Assembly: GCA_910589305.1 (NCBI GenBank)
Contig: CAJUTV010000001.1
Span: 61,149 to 125,148, forward strand
DNA from: an uncultured Lachnospira sp.
GTDB taxonomy: Bacteria > Bacillota > Clostridia > Lachnospirales > Lachnospiraceae
Reading direction: 5' to 3'
Length of the DNA: 64,000 nucleotides
In this document: positions 1 to 7,175 of the stretch, piece by piece
Position numbering within the stretch: position 1 is the first letter of the stretch
How the letters are laid out: every line of letters begins with the position of its first letter
Position numbers and translations under genes: made by a program
Notes under the pieces: model-generated
Seen by the model: the letters and a program-made list of their open reading frames with translations, nothing else
Told to the model about the DNA's origin: nothing
The model's database searches: none

Positions 1-370
1 TTGCTCCGGTTGGTCCCGTTGCTCCATCAGCTCCCGTCGCTCCAGTGGCTCCTGTTGGTCCCGTCGCTCCATCAGCTCCTGTGGCTCCATCGGCTCCTGT
101 TGCTCCGGTTGGTCCCGTTGCTCCATCAGCTCCCGTCGCTCCAGTGGCTCCTGTCGCTCCATCAGCTCCCGTCGCTCCGGTGGCTCCTGTTGGTCCCGTC
201 GCTCCATCAGCTCCTGTGGCTCCGGTTGGTCCTGTGGCTCCATCAGCTCCCGTTGCTCCGGTGACTCCTATTGGTCCCGTCGCTCCAGTAGCTCCTGTTG
301 CTCCAGTGGCTCCATCGGCTCCTGTCGCTCCAGTGGCTCCCGTTGGTCCCGTCGCTCCCGTTGGACCTTC
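1..370. repeat. Minisatellite-like tandem repeats coding GATGAT/GADGAT triplets
   Basis: Near-identical short units built on the plus-strand words GCTCC, CCAGTGGCTCC, CGTTGGTCC and CATCAGCTCC recur in multiples of 9 bases. They encode the most uniform part of the collagen-like gene. The high nucleotide identity suggests recent expansion or contraction by slippage or recombination, which would change fibre length without changing frame. Confidence 0.85.
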
Positions 371-961
371 ATCTCCAGGACATCCTTTTGGTCCTTGTAT
401 TCCGATTGGTCCTGTCACACCCTGAATACCTTGCAATCCTGTCACACCTTGTGGTCCCTGAGGTCCGGTGGCTCCAGTGGCTCCAGTCGGTCCCGGAATA
501 CCTCTAGGTCCTTGAAGTCCAATATCTCCCTGCGGTCCTATAGGTCCCGTCGGTCCGGTTGGTCCTGCTGGTCCCTGAGGTCCAATATCTCCCTTAGGAC
601 CTTCACAACCTGGGTCTCCTTTTGGTCCAATATCACCACGCACACCCTGAATACCTTGAATACCTTGTTCACCAGCATATCCTCTTGGTCCAATATAACC
701 TCTTGGTCCCGTATTTCCTGTAGGTCCTACTGGTCCTGTATTTCCTCTTGGTCCTCTCGCTCCGGGAATACCAGGAATACCCTGTGGTCCCATATGACCT
801 GGGTCTCCTTTGTCACCCTTTGGACCGGGACATCCGGTATCTCCTTTAATTCCTTGTGGTCCCATAGGACCCTGATCTCCTTTAGGTCCCGCAGGTCCGC
901 GTTCACAACAGGAAGGATGGCATTGATTTTGACAATTGTTACATGAATTCTTATAATCCAT
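1..961 (-). CDS. Collagen-like Gly-X-Y repeat protein, C-terminus cut by the window edge
   Basis: From an ATG at 961 (SD-like AAAGGA at 972-977) the minus strand encodes a short Cys-rich head, MDYKNSCNNCQNQCHPSCC, and then an unbroken run of Gly-X-Y triplets to the left edge. At least 320 codons are present and the C-terminus lies outside. The first triplets are varied (GPKGD, GPQGI, GIPG); the later part becomes a monotonous GATGAT/GADGAT tract. Such triplets form collagen-type triple helices, and bacterial examples are often surface or exosporium filaments such as BclA. The Cys-rich head could anchor or cross-link the fibre (inference). A glycosyltransferase and a second collagen-like gene follow upstream on the same strand. 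Pro/Ala-rich frames on the plus strand are shadows of this repeat. Confidence 0.9.
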   Translation of the reverse strand, partial: MDYKNSCNNCQNQCHPSCCERGPAGPKGDQGPMGPQGIKGDTGCPGPKGDKGDPGHMGPQGIPGIPGARGPRGNTGPVGPTGNTGPRGYIGPRGYAGEQGIQGIQGVRGDIGPKGDPGCEGPKGDIGPQGPAGPTGPTGPIGPQGDIGLQGPRGIPGPTGATGATGPQGPQGVTGLQGIQGVTGPIGIQGPKGCPGDEGPTGATGPTGATGATGADGATGATGATGATGPIGVTGATGADGATGPTGATGADGATGPTGATGATGADGATGATGATGADGATGPTGATGADGATGADGATGPTGATGATGADGATGPTGA

Positions 962-1090
962 AAAAATCACATCCTTTCTAATTATCTGAAAGACACATGT
1001 AAAAAGTATGTCTTTCTACAAATACTCTATGTCTATCTCACATATTTGTTACATACTTTATATAAAAATTAGAATATGTTAAGATGTATT

Positions 1091-2167
1091 TTAAGAAATC
1101 TGCAAACTGTCAAAATACTGTTTGTTATAAAGATATGCTTTAGAATAAGGCTTACAAACTCCTGCTCTTTCATTATATTCTTTTGCCTTTTTCTTATCTC
1201 CCATTTTATCAAAACATACACATAACTGCAAAAGAGGTACATAATCATAACAATCAGGCAGAACAAACCCGCTTGAATATTCATTTCTAGGTCTATTCAA
1301 TGCAGTTTCATACCAATAAACAGCAGTATCATAATTTCCATGTTCCAAAAAATATTTTCCAATTTCACAACACAACTCAGCTCTTGGCAAATCAAAACTC
1401 ATACTGCGCAAAAGCGTGTTTAATGCAGATTGTTCTTGCCCCAAACAATAATAACATTGGGCACAAATTGAACATGCCTCTATTTTATTTTCAATCCATC
1501 CATCTGCTGAGAGCAAAAATTTTTCCAATACAGAAATAGCCTCTTCATATTGCTTATGATAATACAACTCTCGCCCATAATAATATTGCTGCCGTGAATC
1601 TAAACTTTTTCCTTCTTTTAGTACTTTCCGATATATATTCAAATTTCGATTGGGGTCTCCAGCATTTATTTTTTTATGGCAAATCGCAATATCCGAATAA
1701 ATAACACTGCCATTTGGGGGTATTACTTCATGAACGGCACCAATCCAACGATATCGTGCATCATTTTTAATCCATCTTTCCCTGAAATACGAAAAAGAAG
1801 GTTTACCAACTTCATCAAAAGAAGTATTATATTTCATCATTACAATATCAACATCTAGTGACAGCGTTTGCTTTAATTGCAAAAATTTATCTTTTTGTGT
1901 TTCTTCTAAAATATCATCTGCATCCATCCACATACAGTAATCCATTGATGCCTTAGAAAACGAGTAATTTCTGGCATCAGAAAAATCATCGTTCCATACA
2001 TATGAATATACTTTTGATGTATAATTGGACACAATTTCTACTGTTCGGTCTACTGAACCGGTATCCACAACAATAATTTCATCTACAAGTTCTGCTATAC
2101 TGTCAAGACAGCGCGCAATATGCATCTCTTCATTTTTGACAATCATACAAAGACTTACTGTTGGCAT
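1091..2167 (-). CDS. Family 2 glycosyltransferase with C-terminal helical repeats
   Basis: 358 residues. The N-terminal half is a GT2 (GT-A fold) sugar transferase: SLCMIVKNEE at 5-14, VVDTGSVD around 33-40 and the nucleotide-sugar/metal motif DADD at 82-85. The C-terminal part from about 200 (Y-x-x-A and LGQEQSALNTLL-type helices) looks like TPR repeats. The ATG at 2167 has a good upstream GGAGG. It lies between two collagen-like genes on the same strand, 27 bases from the one upstream of it. This suggests it glycosylates the Thr-rich Gly-X-Y proteins, as accessory transferases do for BclA-type fibres. The substrate assignment is inference; the GT2 call is firm. Confidence 0.88.
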   Translation of the reverse strand: MPTVSLCMIVKNEEMHIARCLDSIAELVDEIIVVDTGSVDRTVEIVSNYTSKVYSYVWNDDFSDARNYSFSKASMDYCMWMDADDILEETQKDKFLQLKQTLSLDVDIVMMKYNTSFDEVGKPSFSYFRERWIKNDARYRWIGAVHEVIPPNGSVIYSDIAICHKKINAGDPNRNLNIYRKVLKEGKSLDSRQQYYYGRELYYHKQYEEAISVLEKFLLSADGWIENKIEACSICAQCYYCLGQEQSALNTLLRSMSFDLPRAELCCEIGKYFLEHGNYDTAVYWYETALNRPRNEYSSGFVLPDCYDYVPLLQLCVCFDKMGDKKKAKEYNERAGVCKPYSKAYLYNKQYFDSLQIS

Positions 2168-2194
2168 ATTGATTCCTCCCTATCTGTTGAATTA

Positions 2195-3118
2195 TTACCT
2201 ATTAAACTTTTCTATGCTTAAATTCATATTAATTTTAGAAGCACCTACTGAAGAATCCCACTCAAAAAACAGCGTAGATACACTGCATATTTCGATAATA
2301 AAATATCTTGATATTACAAGCATTTCCTTCCGCTTTGACGTCTCTGCATATGAAGTATATGCCGTCTGTACATTATCATTAAAGATTGGCGTAAGTTTTA
2401 TAAAACCATGTCTTTTCATTACTGTGGATATATAATAACAGATGGCATAATAGCCTGGAGTTAGCAATACAGAATAATCATCACAAAGAGATATATTTTT
2501 TGTTATGTCTGGTATATCTATTTTAAGCGGAACACTAGCATTTTCTGGCAAAATAATGTCCTGCCCTAAAAATGCAGCAAATATACTGTTTTGCGGATAG
2601 CCTGGAGGTCCTGCTGGACCACGTATACCTGGTTCTCCTCTTGGTCCCTGTGGTCCTGTTGCGCCCTGTGGTCCTTGTGGTCCTGTGACGCCCTGTGGTC
2701 CAATCTCTCCACGTTCTCCGGGACAGCCTGGCGGTCCAGGTTCTCCTCTTGGTCCTTGTGGTCCAATTTCTCCGGGTTCTCCAGGACAGCCTGGCGGTCC
2801 AGGTTCCCCTCGTGGTCCTTGTGGTCCAGGTTCTCCTCTTCCCCCCTGCAAATCAATTTCTTTACATTGAACACAACAGTCTGTAAAATTTTGTTCTTGT
2901 CCTTCCTCCATCGATTCAGGTTCACCGCCAGAAGAATTATGTTCTCCTAGTTCTTTGGTGTTCGTATGATGAGAGGGAGTTGATTTAGCCATATTTGATT
3001 TTGATACACAATTAGATGAAGATTGTGCTGTATTTCGATTATAATTTCTATTGAAATTTCTTCCCATACCAAACAAATTTGGCGGATTAAACATCCAATT
3101 TGTATTAAAATTATTCAA
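2195..3118 (-). CDS. Collagen-like protein with C-terminal globular domain
   Basis: 307 residues from a TTG start at 3118, chosen for the GAGGTGG ribosome site just upstream. Three zones are visible: an Asn/Ser-rich head (1-75) containing short acidic stretches, a Cys-containing neck (DCCVQCKEID), about 27 Gly-X-Y triplets (roughly 93-174, units GPPGCPGE and GPQGPRGE), and a C-terminal beta-rich region of about 130 residues (NSIFAAFLGQ... to the end). This is the layout of exosporium BclA-like proteins, whose globular C-terminal domain trimerises and nucleates the triple helix. It is followed by the glycosyltransferase. Spore-surface location is inferred from family architecture, not shown by the sequence. 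Confidence 0.85.
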   Translation of the reverse strand: MNNFNTNWMFNPPNLFGMGRNFNRNYNRNTAQSSSNCVSKSNMAKSTPSHHTNTKELGEHNSSGGEPESMEEGQEQNFTDCCVQCKEIDLQGGRGEPGPQGPRGEPGPPGCPGEPGEIGPQGPRGEPGPPGCPGERGEIGPQGVTGPQGPQGATGPQGPRGEPGIRGPAGPPGYPQNSIFAAFLGQDIILPENASVPLKIDIPDITKNISLCDDYSVLLTPGYYAICYYISTVMKRHGFIKLTPIFNDNVQTAYTSYAETSKRKEMLVISRYFIIEICSVSTLFFEWDSSVGASKINMNLSIEKFNR

Positions 3119-3331
3119 TTAAAACCACCTCATTCATATTTAATATTAAGTGATACTATATTTATGATACTGTTTACAGCCACTCCTAAGAACTGTATTG
3201 CACTGAAATTGTTGGAGGGCATAATAAATTATATGCGTAAAATATCATTTTGTTTTTAAAAATTGTCTGAACTCATTTGAATAACATTTCCGAATGGAAG
3301 GATAAAAATAGACTATAAATATAGAAATTAA
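3119..3331. other. Intergenic DNA upstream of the collagen-like gene
   Basis: AT-rich leader of the minus-strand collagen-like gene. The minus strand carries GCATATAATTTA (about 3228-3240), which resembles the -10 of mother-cell sigma E/K promoters, but I could not match a convincing -35, so this is a weak suggestion. No gene is visible. Confidence 0.3.
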
Positions 3332-3453
3332 AGCAGATATTTACAATTTGCTGCACTGCTTGCTCATAACCTTATAATTGCTATGGCAATGCAAATTCCC
3401 CGCCACTTACACCTTTATGGCATTGAATTGGCGGGGACTTCCTTGATAAGGTT
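3332..3453. repeat. Family A palindromic repeat, copy 1 (full length)
   Basis: Begins with the hairpin AGCAGAT (3332-3338)/ATTTGCT (3346-3352). A 15-base spacer ending CTTGCTCAT follows, then a nested stem-loop: outer AACCTTAT (3368-3375)/ATAAGGTT (3446-3453) and inner TCCCCGCCA (3397-3405)/TGGCGGGGA (3429-3437). It abuts the 3' end of the minus-strand nrnA-like gene. Other copies are at 11389, 14532 and 37571. Confidence 0.75.
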
Positions 3454-3459
3454 AAATTA

Positions 3460-4479
3460 TTATAAACTTTTTTTAATATTATTATTTAGCATATTTCCTA
3501 TTGCTACCTCAAATCGTTTTTCTATATCACTAATCATTGTTTCAATATACACTTCATTTTGATATGGCTTTTCCATTGTCGTTTTATATGGCACAAACCC
3601 TCCTGCCATATGCTCATGTCCGCCTCCGCTCCCAATGCCTTTTAAAGCAATATTTACAATATTGCCTGCATCAATCCTGCCAGTACTTCTAACTGAAATT
3701 TTTATGCCATCATCTTTAATTGAATAAACAACTGTATTATCGGTTGTATCTAACATCATAATAAAATCAGATATCGATGCAATTAACGGTTCTGGACAAT
3801 TCCTGCCCGTGTTAGCGTATGTTGTACGGTCAACAGTCCGAATACTGTTAATGGCTAACACATAAGATTTTAAATCTTCATAACTTAAAACACTGTTATC
3901 TAAATCCGCTAACACCTGCTTGTCTACTTTATCAAACAGCTTATAAAATATATCTAAATCCAATTGAGATACACCCCTTGTAAGATTGGCTGTATCAATT
4001 TTAATGCCATACAATAATGCTGTTGCCACATTGACATTTAATTCGATATGATACTTAAACAAATACTGTGCTATAATAGAAGAACAAGCGCCGACATTAG
4101 GTCTTATATCCGAATACTTATACTCCACTACCTCAAATGTAGGATGATGGTCAAAACACACCACCTCATCACCTGGCATATCAATAATATTGGCATTGCC
4201 TTTTTGAGAATCGACTAAAAATATCTCAACATCTTCTGTCATTTGTTCTTTGATATCATTAAATTCTATAATAGGAATATTTAATTTTTGCACCATAGCA
4301 TTTGAGCTTCCATGGTCAACTTTTCCCTTATATACAATAGTCGATTTTATACCTTTTCCAGCAAGAAGATGCTGCAATCCATAAGCACTAGCTATCGCAT
4401 CAGGGTCAGGAAAATTATGGGTTTGTATATAGACATGTTTTTGTTTTATATTGTCAATCATTTCATCAATATCAATCAT
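3460..4479 (-). CDS. DHH-family phosphoesterase, NrnA-like
   Basis: 339 residues, the usual size for NrnA/PAP-phosphatase-type bifunctional enzymes, which degrade nano-RNAs and dephosphorylate 3'-phosphoadenosine 5'-phosphate in the cytoplasm. Metal-binding motifs of the DHH domain are present in order: HNFPDPDAIAS (about 21-31), VDSQ (about 90), DHHP (about 109-112), and a D in KIDTANL. The C-terminal DHHA1 substrate motif is GGGHEHMAGG. The ATG at 4479 has AAGGAGC upstream. It is divergent from the ABC importer operon with a perfect palindrome between them. Related DHH proteins include cyclic-di-AMP phosphodiesterases, but those carry extra sensor domains absent here. Confidence 0.85.
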   Translation of the reverse strand: MIDIDEMIDNIKQKHVYIQTHNFPDPDAIASAYGLQHLLAGKGIKSTIVYKGKVDHGSSNAMVQKLNIPIIEFNDIKEQMTEDVEIFLVDSQKGNANIIDMPGDEVVCFDHHPTFEVVEYKYSDIRPNVGACSSIIAQYLFKYHIELNVNVATALLYGIKIDTANLTRGVSQLDLDIFYKLFDKVDKQVLADLDNSVLSYEDLKSYVLAINSIRTVDRTTYANTGRNCPEPLIASISDFIMMLDTTDNTVVYSIKDDGIKISVRSTGRIDAGNIVNIALKGIGSGGGHEHMAGGFVPYKTTMEKPYQNEVYIETMISDIEKRFEVAIGNMLNNNIKKSL

Positions 4480-4527
4480 ACTGCTCCTTTGTTGTTTCCT
4501 ATGAAATAACTACTTTATATTATGACG

Positions 4528-4543
4528 AATATTGTACAATATT
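4528..4543. promoter_or_regulatory. Perfect 16-bp palindrome AATATTGTACAATATT, candidate operator
   Basis: A perfect inverted repeat in the 146-bp space between two divergent transcription units. Its size and symmetry fit a dimeric repressor site. No regulator gene is adjacent, so the cognate protein is unknown. Confidence 0.5.
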
Positions 4544-4625
4544 TGTTTTTAAATTGCAATCACACCCTATGGATTTCTTTCATATATATACTATATAGTT
4601 ATCGTTTCATATCTGGAGAGTTGCC

Positions 4626-5366
4626 ATGAATCCTATTCTATCAATTAAACATATTAATTATTCATATCATTCAAAAGAACGTGAAACTACAGCTCTCAAA
4701 GATATAAATTTCGATGTTGAACCTGGTAGTTTCACTTCCATTGTTGGACCTTCAGGCTGTGGAAAATCAACCCTATTATCCATTATATCTGGATTGATAG
4801 AGCCTGATTCTGGAACCATAGAATACAACCCTAATATTCATATTGGATATATGCTTCAAAAAGACAGCCTTTTTCAATGGCGGTCTGTCTATAAAAATGT
4901 TTTATTAGGCTTGGAAACTTGTGGACAATGTACACCTGAAAAAATAAAATTAGTTGATAATATGTTAAAGACCTATGGATTGGAACATTTTAAAAATTCC
5001 AAGCCTTCACAACTTTCAGGCGGTATGAGGCAAAGAGCTGCTCTGATAAGAACGCTTGCTATGGAACCCGATATTTTATTGTTAGACGAACCATTTTCAG
5101 CACTGGATTACCAGACAAGACTGGAAGTAAGCGACGACATTTATCGTATTATAAAAGACCAGTCTAAAACGGCTATATTAGTCACCCATGATATCGCAGA
5201 AGCCGTTGCTATGGGCGATAAAGTAATTATATTAAGTTCACGTCCCGGAACGGTTAAAGATACGATTGATATTCATTTTGATAATCCAACACGCTCACCG
5301 TTTGCTACCAGAAGTATGCCTGAATTTTCAGATTATTTTAATCGAATATGGAAGGAGATTGTATAA
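4626..5366 (+). CDS. ABC importer ATPase, SsuB/TauB/ThiZ type
   Basis: 246 residues with the full nucleotide-binding set: Walker A GPSGCGKST (about 39-47), Q-loop LQKDSLFQW, signature LSGGMRQRAAL, Walker B ILLLDEPFSALD and the switch His in VTHDIAEA. It belongs to the nitrate/sulfonate/taurine/pyrimidine importer branch. Its stop TAA shares one base with the ATG of the permease, showing tight translational coupling. No substrate-binding protein lies on either side, so the ligand cannot be named. The palindrome at 4528 may control it. Confidence 0.88.
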   Translation: MNPILSIKHINYSYHSKERETTALKDINFDVEPGSFTSIVGPSGCGKSTLLSIISGLIEPDSGTIEYNPNIHIGYMLQKDSLFQWRSVYKNVLLGLETCGQCTPEKIKLVDNMLKTYGLEHFKNSKPSQLSGGMRQRAALIRTLAMEPDILLLDEPFSALDYQTRLEVSDDIYRIIKDQSKTAILVTHDIAEAVAMGDKVIILSSRPGTVKDTIDIHFDNPTRSPFATRSMPEFSDYFNRIWKEIV

Positions 5367-6202
5367 TGAAACGCAATCATGCTAAAATAAAACCAACTCA
5401 AAAACAACTCCCTGCCATAAGCGTGGCACAACAAAAATATGTAAAAAAAATCCATAAATATCATTCACTTATCCTTTGTGTTCAAATATTATTGTTATTT
5501 GCAATTACTATATTTTGGGAAATTGCTGCAAGAATTGGGTGGATTGACAGTTTTATATTTAGTTCACCCACAAGAATTGCAAAATGTTTTATAAAAATGG
5601 TATCTGACGGCAGCATATTTAAACATATTTCCATCACTATGGGAGAGACTTTCATCAGTTTTGCACTGATTGTTATTTTAGGTATTGGTGTAGCTCTTAT
5701 TTTATGGCTTTACACACCTTTATCTCATGTGTTAGAACCTTACCTCGTTGTATTAAACAGTCTTCCAAAATCGGCGTTGGCACCTATGCTTATTGTCTGG
5801 CTTGGCAACAGCCCAAAAGCCATTATTGTAACAGCTATCTCGGTAGCACTTTTTGGAACAATCTTAAATATTTATACAAGTTTTATGGAAACAGACCCTG
5901 AATTGCTGAAATTAATGAATACTTTTGGCGCAACAAAACGACAAACCTTATTTAAATTAATTCTTCCTTCATCTTTAAATACCATAATAAGTAATATGAA
6001 AGTCAATATCGGTTTATGTCTTGTCGGTGTCATTATTGGTGAATTTTTAGCTGCAAGACAAGGTTTGGGGTATCTTATTATCTATAACAGCCAAATATTT
6101 TGTATGGATGTTATTGCTATGGCTATTATTATTCTTTGTATTATTTCAATAATATTATTTAAAATTGTTGATATTATTAATAAATTGATTCGTATCGAAT
6201 AA
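5366..6202 (+). CDS. ABC importer permease, SsuC/TauC type
   Basis: 278 residues if translation starts at the ATG at 5366, which has AAGGAG at 5352-5357; an upstream in-frame ATG at 5348 lies before that ribosome site and is unlikely. About six hydrophobic helices are visible, with the ATPase-coupling EAA-type loop around LMNTFGATKRQTLFKLILP. The protein forms the membrane channel for the ATPase encoded just before it. Homologues import alkanesulfonates, taurine, nitrate or thiamine precursors; the binding protein that would decide between them is missing here. Confidence 0.87.
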   Translation: MKRNHAKIKPTQKQLPAISVAQQKYVKKIHKYHSLILCVQILLLFAITIFWEIAARIGWIDSFIFSSPTRIAKCFIKMVSDGSIFKHISITMGETFISFALIVILGIGVALILWLYTPLSHVLEPYLVVLNSLPKSALAPMLIVWLGNSPKAIIVTAISVALFGTILNIYTSFMETDPELLKLMNTFGATKRQTLFKLILPSSLNTIISNMKVNIGLCLVGVIIGEFLAARQGLGYLIIYNSQIFCMDVIAMAIIILCIISIILFKIVDIINKLIRIE

Positions 6203-6242
6203 TATGTTTTATATATAAATATTAATAAATTTTCCTTATTTT

Positions 6243-6322
6243 TTAGGATTGCTGTAAAATAAAGATTTTATATTTGATATAAACACTATCAATATCATAA
6301 ATTGTTTTTTGCAGCAGTCTTA
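6243..6322. repeat. Family B palindrome, copy 1 (diverged)
   Basis: AGGATTGCTGTAAAATAAAG at the left pairs imperfectly with TTTTTTGCAGCAGTCTTA at the right, enclosing AT-rich DNA with GATAT/ATATC. It is a diverged relative of the GGACTGCTGCAAAA palindromes at 11235 and 18121, and like them sits directly downstream of a plus-strand operon. It may act as a terminator. Confidence 0.5.
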
Positions 6323-6492
6323 TTTAATTGGAATTGTTTTGTTCTTTTTTAATTAATGTTGCCAACAGTTTTTGTCAACGCTTTAATTTGACAACACTTT
6401 CTTTAAAAAGAAATACTTTTTTAATCTCTTGAAAATATAGTTTTAATATTGTATAATAAATCCAATTAATTTACTTGGAGGCTATTCATTCA

Positions 6493-6990
6493 ATGATTTC
6501 TTTACATATAAAAGATACTAAACAATTTATGTCTCACTTGCTCATCAAAGGCACTTGGGACAACTTTCTTCTGTCTGAAGCAACGCTTATGATGGCAAAT
6601 CCTTTTACCATAAGCGGTGAGATAAACCGCAGCTTTTTCACCAATGAAGAATATGAAGCCCTTAGTGACAAAACATATATGTTATGGTCTCAAATTAAAC
6701 CTTTTTGTTATTCTATTATTAAAGGCAATAAAGTTCCTACTGCTATGAAAATTATCTTTGTGCTTCCTAAAAACATTGAGACCGAAATTCTTACAAATGC
6801 TGACAGCACCATTGCTGCTGATGACATAGACCGCCTGTTTGTCAATGTCCGTTATAATGAAAATGGCATCACCCTTATAACAGGAACTTGCCTTCACACA
6901 TTTACTTTAGATAAAACCTTAGAACATGCCTTTGACCATTATATTAAAAATTTTCTCAATCAGGCTGAATTACCCTTTGAAGAACAATAG
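6493..6990 (+). CDS. DUF5721-type protein of unknown function
   Basis: 165 residues from ATG 6493, preceded by GGAGG at 6476-6480; the in-frame TTG at 6475 overlaps that ribosome site and is rejected. No signal peptide or membrane segment. The pattern (SLHIKDTKQFMSHLL, NPFTISGEINRSFF, IKPFCYSIIKGNKVP, FVLPKN) matches, from memory, the DUF5721 family of clostridial proteins. It is transcribed alone between the ABC operon and htpG. No function can be assigned. Confidence 0.7.
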   Translation: MISLHIKDTKQFMSHLLIKGTWDNFLLSEATLMMANPFTISGEINRSFFTNEEYEALSDKTYMLWSQIKPFCYSIIKGNKVPTAMKIIFVLPKNIETEILTNADSTIAADDIDRLFVNVRYNENGITLITGTCLHTFTLDKTLEHAFDHYIKNFLNQAELPFEEQ

Positions 6991-7076
6991 TTTACAAAGT
7001 ATCATTTTTTATATGTTTCATAATTTTTTAATAAATTTGTCAATCCCGCATAATTACTGGGTTTGCGCTATTATTG

Positions 7077-7103
7077 TTAGCACTCTTATTATTTGAGTGC
7101 TAA
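7077..7103. promoter_or_regulatory. CIRCE operator (HrcA site)
   Basis: TTAGCACTC (7077-7085), nine bases, GAGTGCTAA (7095-7103): an exact match to the CIRCE consensus bound by the heat-shock repressor HrcA. It lies 7 bases upstream of the -35 of the predicted htpG promoter. Confidence 0.95.
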
Positions 7104-7110
7104 TTTTTTC

Positions 7111-7139
7111 TTGACTTCATTGAAAAAGTGTATTACATT
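7111..7139 (+). promoter_or_regulatory. Sigma-A-type promoter of htpG
   Basis: TTGACT at 7111-7116, a 17-base spacer and TACATT at 7134-7139, about 37 bases ahead of the htpG start codon. Its closeness to CIRCE suggests repression by HrcA. Confidence 0.65.
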
Positions 7140-7175
7140 ACATCTTAAGAAAATTTGATTTATGGAGGTTGAATC

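Noticed and set aside
45..425. Pro/Ala/Val-rich open frames on the plus strand over the collagen-like repeats
   Set aside because: They are complements of the Gly-X-Y triplets of the minus-strand gene, which has a start codon, ribosome site and family architecture; the same holds for Leu-rich and Trp/Ser-rich frames at 1-946 and 2566-2950.
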